DNA of 35,835 bases from a virus: the IMG/VR virus record IMGVR_UViG_3300048031_000094, positions 1-35,835 of that record, one strand, 5' to 3'. The notes below the pieces were generated by a model. That model had not been told where the DNA came from, ran no database searches, and saw nothing but the letters and a program-made list of their open reading frames with translations. Positions 23,810 to 31,880 of this stretch are shown one piece after another. Within the stretch, counting starts at the first letter, position 1, and every line of letters starts with the position of its first letter. The position numbers and the translations under genes were made by a program.

Positions 23810-25093
23810 ATGGCTACTATTTCGATTAATGATAATGATGCAAGAATACAACACAATATAGGCTCTAGTGGTAATACTGCTGGGGTTACACCATTTCCTA
23901 TTGATTTTCCATTTTTTAATTTAGACGATATTGATGTTACTATTACAAATAGTTCAGGTGTAGATACGGCTATATCTAGGGGTACTGGTGCTAATACTTT
24001 TTCTGTATCAGGTACTGCAGTTGACGATGGTTTTTCAAGTGGCAATATAATATTAAACACTCAATATACTAGTTCTACAGTTACTATAACAAGAGACATT
24101 CCTATAGAAAGAATTAGTGACTTTGCTACATCGGGACCTTTTAATATATCCAGTCTTAATACTGACTTAGATAAAATCTATGCAGTTATGCAGCAACTCG
24201 AAACTAATAATGCTAGAGCATTAAGTTTGCCAACAACAGATACTTTAACCTCAATAACACTACCAACCAATACATCTCGTAGGGGTAAGTATTTGGCTTT
24301 TAATGCATCAACTGGTGATGCTGAAATTGGAGGCAGTGTAGCTGATACAGGTACTGTTGCTACAATATCAGCTAACATTACTACAGTAGCAAGTATACAA
24401 GCTGACGTTACAACAGTTGCACATTTACAAGATGGTACAACGGCAACAAATGCAATAAGCACAGTAGCCACTAAAGCATCTGATATTACTACAGTAGCTG
24501 GTCAAGTTACTAACATGACTAACGTAACTAACAATTTATCAGCCATACAAAATGCTAGTGCCAATGCTACACTTGCAGAGAACTATGCAGTAAAGGTTGA
24601 TGGTGCAGTTGAATCTTCAAAGTATTCATCTAAAGCATGGGCGATTGGTGGAACTGGTGTAACAGATACTGCTGGATCAGGAAGTGCTAAGTCCTGGGCA
24701 GTCGAAGCTGATGCAGTAGATGGCACAGAGTTTTCAGCAAAAGTATATGCAGGCTCAGGCTCTACATTAAATGTAGGCTCTGCTAAAAACTGGGCGTTAG
24801 GTGGTGGAGATAGTTTTTCTACATCAACAACAATAGGAAATACTGGATTATATTCTGCTAAGTATTGGGCAGAACAATCAGCTTTATCTAAAACAGAATT
24901 TTCTAATATTTATCAAGGCACACATTCTTCTGATCCTAGTGGTGGTTCTGTTAGTGCTGGAGATTTGTATTTTAATAGCAGTTCTAATGTACTTAAATTT
25001 TATACTGGTAGTGCATGGTTAACAGTAGAAGCAACAGACACATCAAATTTAGCAAGTAATGGTTTTGCAGTAGCAATGGCTATAGCTTTATAG
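23810..25093 (+). CDS. Tail fibre protein with T7-type N-terminal anchor
   Basis: The 427-residue protein has the T7 gp17-like N-terminal domain at about 1-150: FPIDFPFFNLDDIDVTI, SSTVTITRDIPIERISDFAT and the helix LDKIYAVMQQLE. A middle region of Thr/Val repeats follows (TTVASIQADVTTVAHLQDGT), then repeated Ala/Trp modules (SSKAWAIGG, SAKSWAVEA, SAKNWALGG, SAKYWAEQS). The end (SSDPSGGSVSAGDLYFN) resembles short fibre tips. The N-terminal part binds the tail tube; the other parts would reach the receptor or carry additional fibre proteins. It has its own promoter-like motif and is shorter than T7 gp17. Confidence 0.88.
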   Translation: MATISINDNDARIQHNIGSSGNTAGVTPFPIDFPFFNLDDIDVTITNSSGVDTAISRGTGANTFSVSGTAVDDGFSSGNIILNTQYTSSTVTITRDIPIERISDFATSGPFNISSLNTDLDKIYAVMQQLETNNARALSLPTTDTLTSITLPTNTSRRGKYLAFNASTGDAEIGGSVADTGTVATISANITTVASIQADVTTVAHLQDGTTATNAISTVATKASDITTVAGQVTNMTNVTNNLSAIQNASANATLAENYAVKVDGAVESSKYSSKAWAIGGTGVTDTAGSGSAKSWAVEADAVDGTEFSAKVYAGSGSTLNVGSAKNWALGGGDSFSTSTTIGNTGLYSAKYWAEQSALSKTEFSNIYQGTHSSDPSGGSVSAGDLYFNSSSNVLKFYTGSAWLTVEATDTSNLASNGFAVAMAIAL

Positions 25094-25102
25094 GAGTAGA
25101 AT

Positions 25103-25432
25103 ATGGCACAAAATTTTAAACAAATAAAAATGAGGAATATAGGTACTAGTGCCACAGACATTCCTGACAATGCAAACTTTCCTAGTGGCTTTCATACTCT
25201 GATTGGATTGAACATGGCTAACACGACAACTAATGCCATAACAATATCAGTATATATACAAGCAAGTTCAGTAGATTATTATGTAATTAAAAACATGACA
25301 ATTCCAAGTGGATCAGCTTTTACACATGATTCAAAGATTGTTTTGTTAAGTGGCGATAGGTTGTTCTTTATAAGTGATACAGCAACATCATTAGACGTTA
25401 TCGCAAGTTATGTAGAAAACATTAGTACATAG
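25103..25432 (+). CDS. Small beta-rich tail protein, 109 aa
   Basis: The 109-residue protein is beta-rich: a strand block near 25-75 (HTLIGLNMANTTTNAITISV) and an end VIASYVENIS. The pattern of single-layer beta repeats with an N-terminal KQIKMRN resembles small virion proteins found beside fibres in aquatic phages. A role in the tail or fibre is inferred from position; no family is named. GGAG precedes the ATG. Confidence 0.65.
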   Translation: MAQNFKQIKMRNIGTSATDIPDNANFPSGFHTLIGLNMANTTTNAITISVYIQASSVDYYVIKNMTIPSGSAFTHDSKIVLLSGDRLFFISDTATSLDVIASYVENIST

Positions 25433-25440
25433 GATTTGAT

Positions 25441-26307
25441 ATGCCTTTTATTGGAAACACACCTGACGTAAACTTCACAAGCTTTGCCAAGCAAGATTTA
25501 ACTGGTGTTACTGGCAGTCCTGCTAAAAGAGGATATACCCTAACTCATGCAGTAGCCAATGCAAATGAGATTGAAGTCTTTGTTAACAACGTAAGACAAG
25601 AGCCAACAGATGCTTATACAGTAAATGGTACTGGTTTAACTATGACTGGTGATGTTGAAACTACAGATGATTTTTACATCATCTATTTAGGCAAAGCCAT
25701 TCAAACAACTGTTCCACCTGATGGTTCTGTAAGCACAGCAAAGATAGCTAATAGTGCAGTAGACCTTACATCAAAGGTTACTGGTGTATTGCCAGTGGCG
25801 AATGGTGGTACTGGGTCAAGTAGTGCATCAGAAATTAATAGTGTAATAGAAACATTTTATTATGGAACTGGCGATCATGCAGAAAATAACAATCATAATT
25901 TAGATATATCATGGACTAGAAAAACAACCAATAGTACTGCAAATAAAAATGGTGGAATGTTATATGTTGGTCCAAATGGAGAATGGAAATTTCCATCTAC
26001 TGGTATATGGAATGTAACATTAACCTTTTGTTTTTATGATACTCAAGCTGCTAATAGTTCAGGTGTGTTAATAATGCACTCAAGTGATGGTGGTAGTACT
26101 TTGGTTGCAGTTCATGGTGGGTATCAAAATAGTAGGGCTGGTAATGCTCATTCTACTATTACTTTACCCTATACTTTTAATATAACAGATGTAGCTAATG
26201 AAAGAATAGTCTTTCGTATCAGTAGTGGTGGTAATTTAAATGTAAGAGGTGGCTCAAGTTGGAACACCACAAAAGCACAATTCATTAAACTTTGTCCGTC
26301 AGTATAG
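25441..26307 (+). CDS. Fibre-like protein with C1q-like end, 288 aa
   Basis: The first 105 residues form a virion-anchoring module that begins MPFIGNTPD and includes EVFVNNVRQEPTDAYTVNGT and VPPDGSVSTAKIANSAVDL. The same module occurs in the 154-residue gene at 27186. The C-terminal part (about 140-288) looks like a compact beta sandwich (C1q/TNF-like), with WKFPSTGIWNVTLTFCFYD and AQFIKLCPS. It is likely a receptor-binding or tail-adhesion protein. The fold call is inference from pattern. Confidence 0.7.
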   Translation: MPFIGNTPDVNFTSFAKQDLTGVTGSPAKRGYTLTHAVANANEIEVFVNNVRQEPTDAYTVNGTGLTMTGDVETTDDFYIIYLGKAIQTTVPPDGSVSTAKIANSAVDLTSKVTGVLPVANGGTGSSSASEINSVIETFYYGTGDHAENNNHNLDISWTRKTTNSTANKNGGMLYVGPNGEWKFPSTGIWNVTLTFCFYDTQAANSSGVLIMHSSDGGSTLVAVHGGYQNSRAGNAHSTITLPYTFNITDVANERIVFRISSGGNLNVRGGSSWNTTKAQFIKLCPSV

Positions 26308-26316
26308 GAGCATAGA

Positions 26317-26865
26317 ATGGCATTAAGCAAAATACAAGCTGAGTCAATGAACCTAGCAGACACTTATGCATTTAGTGGAACTGTAAGTGGTGTTGGTGGT
26401 ATTACTCATGTTGACCAATGGAGATTAACACAAACATTTACTGGTGGAGCAGTACCACTTGGTTCTAATTTAGAAAGAGTTGATGCAGGAGGACAAACAA
26501 CAATAGGTTCAGCAATGACTTTTAATGCTGGGATATTCTCTTTCCCAGTTACAGGAAAATGGTTAGTGAGAGCATTTTGGAAACATTTTATAGATGGTAG
26601 TTCAAGGTATCAAACTCATTACATAATGGTAACACAAGATAATTCTAATTATCATCTTCTTGCTAATATGACCACGGGTATTGCTCATGCTGAAAGTAGC
26701 AATACTTATGATACGGGAACACAAGAAACTACTGTTGACGTAACAGATACATCACTCGTAAAAATTAAATTTGAAACTTATGTTTCTAATACTAGTGTAT
26801 CAACAATCGGTCACTCAGACTACAACAATACTCATTTTACATTTATAAGATTGGGAGATACATGA
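26317..26865 (+). CDS. Fibre-like beta protein, 182 aa
   Basis: The 182-residue protein begins MALSKIQAESMNLADTYAFS, a common leader in marine phage fibre genes. Its C-terminal part is a C1q-like beta sandwich with AGIFSFPVTGKWLVRAFWKH and THFTFIRLGDT. It is one of a row of small fibre-like genes, each with its own GGAG ribosome site. It probably contributes to receptor binding. Confidence 0.7.
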   Translation: MALSKIQAESMNLADTYAFSGTVSGVGGITHVDQWRLTQTFTGGAVPLGSNLERVDAGGQTTIGSAMTFNAGIFSFPVTGKWLVRAFWKHFIDGSSRYQTHYIMVTQDNSNYHLLANMTTGIAHAESSNTYDTGTQETTVDVTDTSLVKIKFETYVSNTSVSTIGHSDYNNTHFTFIRLGDT

Positions 26866-27182
26866 TGAATAGACCCACACATATAGAAAATTATCTTATA
26901 ACAGTAAGAACTGGTCAATGGTTTGGTTGGTCTGATTCTAAAAATAAAGTTTATGCTAATTTAATTGTGCATGATGGTGGTGCAAAGCCAAGTGAAGCTG
27001 ATTGCACTAAAGGATTAAAGGCTTTGCAAGATGCTTGGGATTTAGAAAATGATTCATACAAATCTAAAAGACAAGAAGAATACCCAACAATAGCAAATCA
27101 ATTAGATGACTTGTATCACAATGGCATAGATGGTTGGAAGAAAACTATCAAAGCTATTAAAGACAAGCACCCAAAGGAGTAA
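26862..27182 (+). CDS. Tail assembly chaperone-like protein, 106 aa
   Basis: The 106-residue protein ends with EEYPTIANQLDDLYHNGIDG and WKKTIKAIKDKHPK. This matches the short conserved end (YP...DQLD.LYHNG..GW...I..IK..HPK) seen in tail assembly chaperone-like and fibre-associated proteins of many phages. It overlaps the previous gene by four bases. Two adjacent ATGs exist; the first is used, with GGGAG before it. It likely helps fold or attach the neighbouring fibres. Confidence 0.75.
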   Translation: MMNRPTHIENYLITVRTGQWFGWSDSKNKVYANLIVHDGGAKPSEADCTKGLKALQDAWDLENDSYKSKRQEEYPTIANQLDDLYHNGIDGWKKTIKAIKDKHPKE

Positions 27183-27185
27183 GCC

Positions 27186-27650
27186 ATGCCCTACATAGGA
27201 ACACAGCCTTTAACTGGGCAATTCACTAAGCTAACTGCAATAACAGCCTCAGCTACAGACACATATGCCTTAACTAAAGGTTCAGCAGCTTTCTTCCCTG
27301 CTACGGCAGAGCAACTAATAGTCTCTGTCAATGGTGTTACTCAAGCACCCAATGATGCCTATAGTGTATCAGGTTCAAACATTATCTTTACAGAAACATT
27401 AAGTTCTTCAGACACGATTGATTACATCTTGGCTTTAGGCGAGGTAGGCAATTCAGTAGTACCCACAGATGGTTCAGTAACTGGAGATAAGTTTAGTTCT
27501 ACTGTTTATAGAGATGGCATTAGGATTAATGGTAGTTCAGCTACTGACAATGTAACGATTGCTAGTGGAGAAAGAGCCATGGTTGCAGGGGATTACACAA
27601 TTCCCACAAACAAAACACTAACTGTAAATGGAGTATTAACCATTGTCTAA
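27186..27650 (+). CDS. Fibre-adaptor protein, 154 aa
   Basis: The 154-residue protein consists of the anchor module also found in the 25441 gene (MPYIGTQPLTGQFTKLTAIT, then VSVNGVTQAPNDAYSVSGS, then VVPTDGSVTGDKF). It ends in a short beta repeat (TIPTNKTLTVNGVLTIV). It lacks the C-terminal beta sandwich, which may instead be supplied by the overlapping next gene. The stop overlaps the TTG start of the next gene by eight bases. A fibre-base role is inferred. Confidence 0.7.
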   Translation: MPYIGTQPLTGQFTKLTAITASATDTYALTKGSAAFFPATAEQLIVSVNGVTQAPNDAYSVSGSNIIFTETLSSSDTIDYILALGEVGNSVVPTDGSVTGDKFSSTVYRDGIRINGSSATDNVTIASGERAMVAGDYTIPTNKTLTVNGVLTIV

Positions 27651-28152
27651 ATTATTCGTTGACGAGATTCAACCTAAAACTACTGGTAACACTTCAATAA
27701 CTGGTGTAACTAATGCACCTGCCTTTGAAGCAATCTTAACTGATAACTCTCAAACTATTGCAGATAACACAGTAGTCAAAGTAGCATTTTCTAATAAACT
27801 TTTAGATACTAATGATTGTTATGATACTACAAATTATAGATTCACACCTACAGTAGCAGGTACATATTTTGTATATGCAAGAGTTGCTGTAAATTCTAAT
27901 GCTAGTGCTAATCTTCAAAATTGTTATGCTTTTATTCGTAAAAATGGCACATCAGTTCATAACACACATTTTAATCATGAAGGTAATAATCAAAGATTTA
28001 CTACTGCTAATGTAAATGGATTTGTAACTTTAAATGGAAGTAGTGATTATGTAGAAATATTTACACAAATGGCTGATTCTAGTGGTAGTGCTGATGTATA
28101 TGGTGATGGTAGATATAGTGCATTTGGTGCATACAAGTTGATAGGAGTTTAA
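27643..28152 (+). CDS. Fibre-like beta protein with TTG start, 169 aa
   Basis: The 169-residue protein starts at TTG 27643, eight bases before the stop of the preceding gene, with GGAG about nine bases upstream. No ATG is available near. It begins SKLFVDEIQPKTTGNTSI, a leader repeated in form in the next genes, followed by a C1q-like beta sandwich with NYRFTPTVAGTYFVYARVAV and YSAFGAYKLIGV. It probably binds the host surface. The TTG start could keep its dose low relative to its partner. Confidence 0.7.
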   Translation: MSKLFVDEIQPKTTGNTSITGVTNAPAFEAILTDNSQTIADNTVVKVAFSNKLLDTNDCYDTTNYRFTPTVAGTYFVYARVAVNSNASANLQNCYAFIRKNGTSVHNTHFNHEGNNQRFTTANVNGFVTLNGSSDYVEIFTQMADSSGSADVYGDGRYSAFGAYKLIGV

Positions 28153-28153
28153 C

Positions 28154-28672
28154 ATGAGTAGTAAACTAGGTGTGCAAAACATAGCACACACCAACGGAAC
28201 AAATGCTATGACTGTCAGTAGTGGTGGTGTTGTTACATTTAATAATTCTCCTGTGAATGCAGGTGGTGGTAAAATATTGCAAGTACAATATGTTAATTAC
28301 ACAACTAGTGCTAACTATACTACTACTTATGTAGATATAATGACAAAAAACATAACTCCATCTGCTACAAATAGTGTAATACTTATTCAAGCTACTGTTG
28401 CGACTCTTCATACAACAGTAGGTCAACACGCTGCTAAATTAGTAAAAGATGGTTCTGCATTAAATTATGAAGTTGGTGACTTTTATCACCCTAGTGGAAA
28501 TGGAGTAGCTGGTAATATTAATATTCAATATGTTGATTCTCCAAATACTACAAATGCAGTAACTTATAAAATACAAGTAAAAGCAGAAGCTGGAAGTGGG
28601 TCAACTAATAAAGATTTTAATGGAACTAATAATGGTGTTTCATCTTTAGTATTAATGGAAATAGGAGCGTAG
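28154..28672 (+). CDS. Fibre-like protein, 172 aa
   Basis: The 172-residue protein begins MSSKLGVQNIAHTNGTNAMT, followed by ILQVQYVNYTTSANYTTTYV. It ends in VSSLVLMEIG. The second half is paralogous to the product of 28674 (ILQVQY / VLQVQYTQYT, then ITPSATNSVI / ITPKSTSSII, then VDSPNTTNAVTYKI / FDSPSTTSQITYKV). Tandem duplication and divergence of receptor-binding genes is the likely origin. Confidence 0.7.
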   Translation: MSSKLGVQNIAHTNGTNAMTVSSGGVVTFNNSPVNAGGGKILQVQYVNYTTSANYTTTYVDIMTKNITPSATNSVILIQATVATLHTTVGQHAAKLVKDGSALNYEVGDFYHPSGNGVAGNINIQYVDSPNTTNAVTYKIQVKAEAGSGSTNKDFNGTNNGVSSLVLMEIGA

Positions 28673-28673
28673 C

Positions 28674-29225
28674 ATGACAAGTATACTTAAAGTAGACACC
28701 CTCCAAGATGCTAGTGGTACTGGCACTCCTTATATTAAAGGTGCTGTGTTACAAGTTCAATATACACAATACACAAGCAGAACTTCTGTAAATTTGAGTG
28801 CAAACACAAGCACTCCTTTGAGTATTTTAACAGTTGATATTACACCTAAAAGCACATCATCTATTATAAAATTAGATACTCATATATTTCATGAATGGGG
28901 TGGTAGCAATGATGTTCAAGATACTGTGTGGTTTTTCTACAGAGATACTACTAAGTTAGCTTTTGCTCAAGATGGAAATAGAAACTGTGGTATTTCTACT
29001 TCAAGAATTAACTATGGAGGTGCTATAGATGCAGATAGTACACCAGAAGTAGCTTATTATAGTTATTTTGATTCCCCATCAACGACAAGTCAAATTACTT
29101 ATAAAGTTGGAGTGCTTAATAATAGTACCTCAACTGTATATATTAATCAAACTGTTAGTAATACAGACACAAATGAATATGAAAGAGGTCTTAGCTTTAT
29201 ATCAGCCACAGAGATAGGAGGATAA
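28674..29225 (+). CDS. Fibre-like protein, 183 aa, paralogue of 28154 gene
   Basis: The 183-residue protein begins MTSILKVDTLQDASGTGTPY and shares the VLQVQYTQYT and ITPKSTSSIIKLD motifs with its left neighbour, and the FDSPSTTSQITYKV segment near the end. It ends FISATEIGG. It starts two bases after the previous stop. It is probably a receptor-binding or virion-surface protein; the exact role is unknown. Confidence 0.7.
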   Translation: MTSILKVDTLQDASGTGTPYIKGAVLQVQYTQYTSRTSVNLSANTSTPLSILTVDITPKSTSSIIKLDTHIFHEWGGSNDVQDTVWFFYRDTTKLAFAQDGNRNCGISTSRINYGGAIDADSTPEVAYYSYFDSPSTTSQITYKVGVLNNSTSTVYINQTVSNTDTNEYERGLSFISATEIGG

Positions 29226-29226
29226 T

Positions 29227-29790
29227 ATGCCATTAACAAAACTAAATTCAGCAAGTGTTATTGAACGTCTTCCAGTTGGGAGTGTAATTAAAGTTCAAAC
29301 GAACTCAATTACTGCGTTTGGAAAAACAGATTTAACTACATCTTTTGCTGACATAGCTGGTACTGAACATTCGTTTACAAGAACATTAAACAACAGTAAA
29401 ATTCTTGTTACCTTTAATTTAAAATTGACTTCATTTCAAGCTTTTACTCTTAGATTAAATAGAAAAATAGGAAGTGGTAGTTATGCTGTAGTTGGTAATG
29501 GAGCAAGTGGTACAGATGGTGGTAGAACGTCAGTACTAAGTGTTCTTGGTTGTTATTACAACTCTACAACAGTTAATGCTATGGGGTATGGTATTCATAG
29601 TGATATGTACAATTTTTTAGATGAGAGTGGAAAAGGGTTAACTAATACAACTGATGCAATAACTTATAAAATAACTTGTAAAGGTAATACTAGTAATTCT
29701 GATCTATTTCTTAATATTACTGGACAAGATGATACTGATGGTAATTTTACAACAGAATCTAGTGTGACTTTTACGGAGATCAAAGGCTAA
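29227..29790 (+). CDS. Fibre-like protein, 187 aa
   Basis: The 187-residue protein begins MPLTKLNSASVIERLPVGSV, then IKVQTNSITAFGKTDLTTSF, and ends VTFTEIKG. The layout (leader, IKVQ strand, TDAITYKI segment, EIKG end) makes it a third, more distant paralogue of the two genes before it. It closes the fibre array; the lysis cassette follows, with its first start overlapping the stop by one base. Confidence 0.7.
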   Translation: MPLTKLNSASVIERLPVGSVIKVQTNSITAFGKTDLTTSFADIAGTEHSFTRTLNNSKILVTFNLKLTSFQAFTLRLNRKIGSGSYAVVGNGASGTDGGRTSVLSVLGCYYNSTTVNAMGYGIHSDMYNFLDESGKGLTNTTDAITYKITCKGNTSNSDLFLNITGQDDTDGNFTTESSVTFTEIKG

Positions 29791-29951
29791 TGGTCAAAGC
29801 ATCTGAAGTAAAAGCACAGATTGATACACATGAGGCAGTATGTGCTGAGAGGTGGAAAGAGACTATACTTCGCATTAAGAGAATAGAAACTATTATGATT
29901 GGTACAGCAGGCACAATGATACTAATGATGGCAGGCTTACTACTGAGGTGA
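29790..29951 (+). CDS. Small membrane-anchored helical protein, 53 aa
   Basis: A 53-residue frame runs from ATG 29790 (overlapping the previous stop by one base) to TGA 29951. It has a charged amphipathic helix (VKASEVKAQIDTHEAVCAER) and then one membrane segment (IMIGTAGTMILMMAGLLL). The shape recalls XhlA-type lysis helpers of other phages. Its place at the head of the lysis cassette supports such a role, without proof. Confidence 0.65.
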   Translation: MVKASEVKAQIDTHEAVCAERWKETILRIKRIETIMIGTAGTMILMMAGLLLR

Positions 29952-29955
29952 CACT

Positions 29956-30426
29956 ATGCTTGAAATGCTAATGGTTGCGAATAGTGCCTTTGCTGTCATC
30001 AAACAAACAATAGAAAATGGTCGTGATATAAGTTCAGCAGGTGCTGCAATCGGCAAATTTGTAGGTGCAGAAGATCAACTCCAACAAGATTTAAACAAGA
30101 GAAAGAATAGCATATGGACTAACTTCTTAGGCAAAACAGACAATGACCTGGAAGAATTTATGGCATTGGAGCAGATTAGAGTTAAGAAAGATCAAATTCG
30201 TGAGTTCATGCAATTATATGGCAGAGCTAATTTATACACAGATTATATTCAGTACTGTGCAGATGCTAGAAAAGCTAGGAAAGAAGCTAGAATAAAAGCA
30301 GCTAAACGTAAACAAAAGATACAAGATACAATATTGAAAGTTGTATTAGCTATATTAATTACTGCCGTCTTATCAGGAGCAGTAGCAGTCTTATTTATCA
30401 TAGCCAAGAAGAAAGGTATAATTTAA
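29956..30426 (+). CDS. C-terminally membrane-anchored protein, 156 aa
   Basis: The 156-residue protein has a long helical, charged body (ISSAGAAIGKFVGAEDQLQQ, then DARKARKEARIKAAKRKQK) and one C-terminal membrane segment (about 126-150, VVLAILITAVLSGAVAVLFI). It is similar in design to proteins in marine podoviruses located next to lysis genes. It could be a spanin-like or holin-regulating protein. No signal peptide or lipobox is seen. GAGG precedes the ATG. Confidence 0.7.
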   Translation: MLEMLMVANSAFAVIKQTIENGRDISSAGAAIGKFVGAEDQLQQDLNKRKNSIWTNFLGKTDNDLEEFMALEQIRVKKDQIREFMQLYGRANLYTDYIQYCADARKARKEARIKAAKRKQKIQDTILKVVLAILITAVLSGAVAVLFIIAKKKGII

Positions 30427-30551
30427 TGGATAGTACAATCTTAGATGCATGGAATGAACTGAGCTATATTGAAGGGATATTGTTTACATTATGGTTATTT
30501 ATTCTTTATTATGGTAAATGTTGGATAGATTCTAAATTTAGAAAGGATTGA
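30426..30551 (+). CDS. Small single-span membrane protein, 41 aa
   Basis: A 41-residue frame runs from ATG 30426, in a TAATG overlap with the previous stop, to TGA 30551. It has one hydrophobic span (about 17-31, LFTLWLFILYYG) and a basic end (DSKFRKD). It fits between the anchored protein and the holin-like gene in a tightly packed lysis cassette. The function is unknown; a pinholin or antiholin is possible. Confidence 0.6.
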   Translation: MDSTILDAWNELSYIEGILFTLWLFILYYGKCWIDSKFRKD

Positions 30552-30552
30552 T

Positions 30553-30918
30553 ATGATACAGTTATTGGGGCCAATAGCAAATATAGCTTCTACTTGGCTT
30601 GAGGGTCGACAAGAAAAAGCCAAAGCTAAACAACAGTTAGAAGTAGCTAAAGTACAAGCACAGGTTAAACGTGTAGAACAAGATGGTTCATGGGAAGAAA
30701 AAGCTATGGATGCATCAGATAGTAGTTGGAAAGACGAAGCATGGACTATATGTTTTATATCATTAATTTTTGCTTGTTTTATACCAGCACTTCAGCCATA
30801 TATATCTGAGGGATTTAAGTTTCTTAGAGAAGATTGCCCTGAGTGGTTAAGTTATGGAATCTTAGCATCAATAGCTGCAAGTTTTGGATTAAAGTCTATA
30901 GCAAAGTTAAAAAAATGA
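30553..30918 (+). CDS. Holin-like protein, 121 aa
   Basis: The 121-residue protein has a hydrophobic start (IQLLGPIANIASTWLEG), a charged helical linker with many Lys, Gln and Ala, the sequence ASDSSWKDEAW, and then two apolar stretches (TICFISLIFACFIPALQPYI and LSYGILASIAASFGLKSIA). It resembles the three-segment holins found with GTA and marine phages, by layout and by the SWKDE motif. It would open the inner membrane to let the lysozyme out. The lysozyme gene lies 81 bases downstream. Confidence 0.75.
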   Translation: MIQLLGPIANIASTWLEGRQEKAKAKQQLEVAKVQAQVKRVEQDGSWEEKAMDASDSSWKDEAWTICFISLIFACFIPALQPYISEGFKFLREDCPEWLSYGILASIAASFGLKSIAKLKK

Positions 30919-31010
30919 TAAAACTATATTTTCAATTATTTAAATTTTTTAATAAAATATCTAATTACTTTTACAGAAAACATATTAGTGGAGTTAAACG
31001 TGGAAGGTAA
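30915..31010 (+). CDS. Possible tiny basic aromatic peptide, 31 aa
   Basis: A 31-residue frame starts in an ATGA overlap with the holin-like stop and ends inside the lysozyme 5' end. It is rich in Phe, Tyr, Lys and Arg (KLYFQLFKFFNKISNYFYRK). It could aid lysis or just couple translation into the lysozyme. Chance is possible; confidence is low. Confidence 0.3.
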   Translation: MIKLYFQLFKFFNKISNYFYRKHISGVKRGR

Positions 31011-31518
31011 CTTTGATAAATGTTTAGAGCTAGTTTTAAAGCATGAAGGTGGATATGTAGATCACCCTAAAGATCCTGGGGGAGCTACTAACTATGGTGT
31101 AACTAAAAAGGTATATGAATCTTATCTTGGCAGAGAATGTACTAAACAAGAAGTTAAGGACATGCCACTTGAGGCAGTATCTGAAATATATAAAAGAAAG
31201 TATTGGGATAAAGTAAGAGGCGATGATTTACCAAGTGGTCTTGACTGGTGTATATTTGACTTTGCAGTCAATGCAGGTGTATCAAGAGCTTCTAAATTAT
31301 TACAAGGATTTCTTAAAACATCTGTAGATGGCATTATAGGATCAGGTACATTGTCAGCTATTGAGGCATACCCAACTACTATAAAAGGTGTCATAGAAAC
31401 TTATACTGCTCAAAGATCAAGTTTTTACAGAACACTAAGTACCTATGATACGTTTGGTAAAGGTTGGGATAAACGTTGTTATGAAACACGTGTAACTGCA
31501 ATAGAAATGTTAACCTAG
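31000..31518 (+). CDS. Endolysin, glycoside hydrolase family 108-type
   Basis: The 172-residue protein carries the GH108 signature LKHEGGYVDHPKDPGGATN (residues 13-31, catalytic Glu16) followed by YGVT. A C-terminal peptidoglycan-binding region follows (SKLLQGFLKTSVDGIIGSGT, about 106-125). It cuts the glycan chain of the cell wall at lysis. The frame is open to a GTG at 30988. The GTG at 31000 is preferred because GGAG lies six bases before it, and the 30988 codon has no ribosome site. No signal peptide is seen, so it needs a holin. Its end overlaps a convergent gene by nine bases. Confidence 0.92.
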   Translation: MEGNFDKCLELVLKHEGGYVDHPKDPGGATNYGVTKKVYESYLGRECTKQEVKDMPLEAVSEIYKRKYWDKVRGDDLPSGLDWCIFDFAVNAGVSRASKLLQGFLKTSVDGIIGSGTLSAIEAYPTTIKGVIETYTAQRSSFYRTLSTYDTFGKGWDKRCYETRVTAIEMLT

Positions 31519-31767
31519 GCTACTTCTTACACCAATGGCAGTGCTTGGTTTTGACTTATGCATTACACCAGATTCCTCATCATATTCTACATCTTCAAAT
31601 ACTGCATCTTCTTCTTGTGAGTTAGCTGCACATTCTAAATGTATTTTGTGTAACTGATAATTTCTAGATGTAATTTTACAATCAACACAAGCTATTGGCT
31701 TTAATCTTGGGTTTTTAGTTGGCGATAATTCTCTTTTACAAACTTTACATACTTCAAAATTATCCAT
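31510..31767 (-). CDS. Small zinc-ribbon protein, 85 aa
   Basis: The 85-residue protein has CKVCKRE (about 7-13) and CVDC (about 27-30), a classical CxxC...CxxC zinc ribbon, plus one more Cys further on. The rest is acidic and ends in a basic tail. Such proteins often bind DNA, RNA or RNA polymerase. It converges with and overlaps the lysozyme gene by nine bases. GGAG precedes the ATG. A leftward copy of the promoter-like motif lies about 90 bases upstream (31855-31867). No family is named. Confidence 0.75.
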   Translation of the reverse strand: MDNFEVCKVCKRELSPTKNPRLKPIACVDCKITSRNYQLHKIHLECAANSQEEDAVFEDVEYDEESGVMHKSKPSTAIGVRSSLG

Positions 31768-31815
31768 GTGAATATCTCCTGTTTATATAATTTAGTATTG
31801 TTTAAATGCACCTTT

Positions 31816-31856
31816 AAAGGGATAGATTTATATTAGATCTGTCCCTTTACTTTTCT
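31816..31856 (+). terminator. Terminator of the late rightward operon
   Basis: AAAGGGATAGAT (31816-31827) pairs with ATCTGTCCCTTT (31837-31848), 12 pairs with one G-U, and is followed by ACTTTTCT. It stands 298 bases after the lysozyme stop and before the next promoter-like motif, so it likely ends the late message. Confidence 0.6.
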
Positions 31857-31867
31857 ATTCACACAGT
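31855..31867 (-). promoter_or_regulatory. Promoter-like motif, leftward copy
   Basis: On the minus strand this reads ACTGTGTGAATAG. Together with the rightward copy at 31866 it makes an inverted repeat ATTCACA(N6)TGTGAAT (31857-31876). It could drive the zinc-ribbon gene. Confidence 0.45.
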
Positions 31868-31880
31868 AATGTGAATTGAG
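31866..31880 (+). promoter_or_regulatory. Promoter-like motif, rightward copy
   Basis: GTAATGTGAATTGAG matches the capsid and fibre copies at its first 12 bases. No rightward gene follows before the terminator at 31947, so it may drive the candidate small RNA. Confidence 0.5.
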
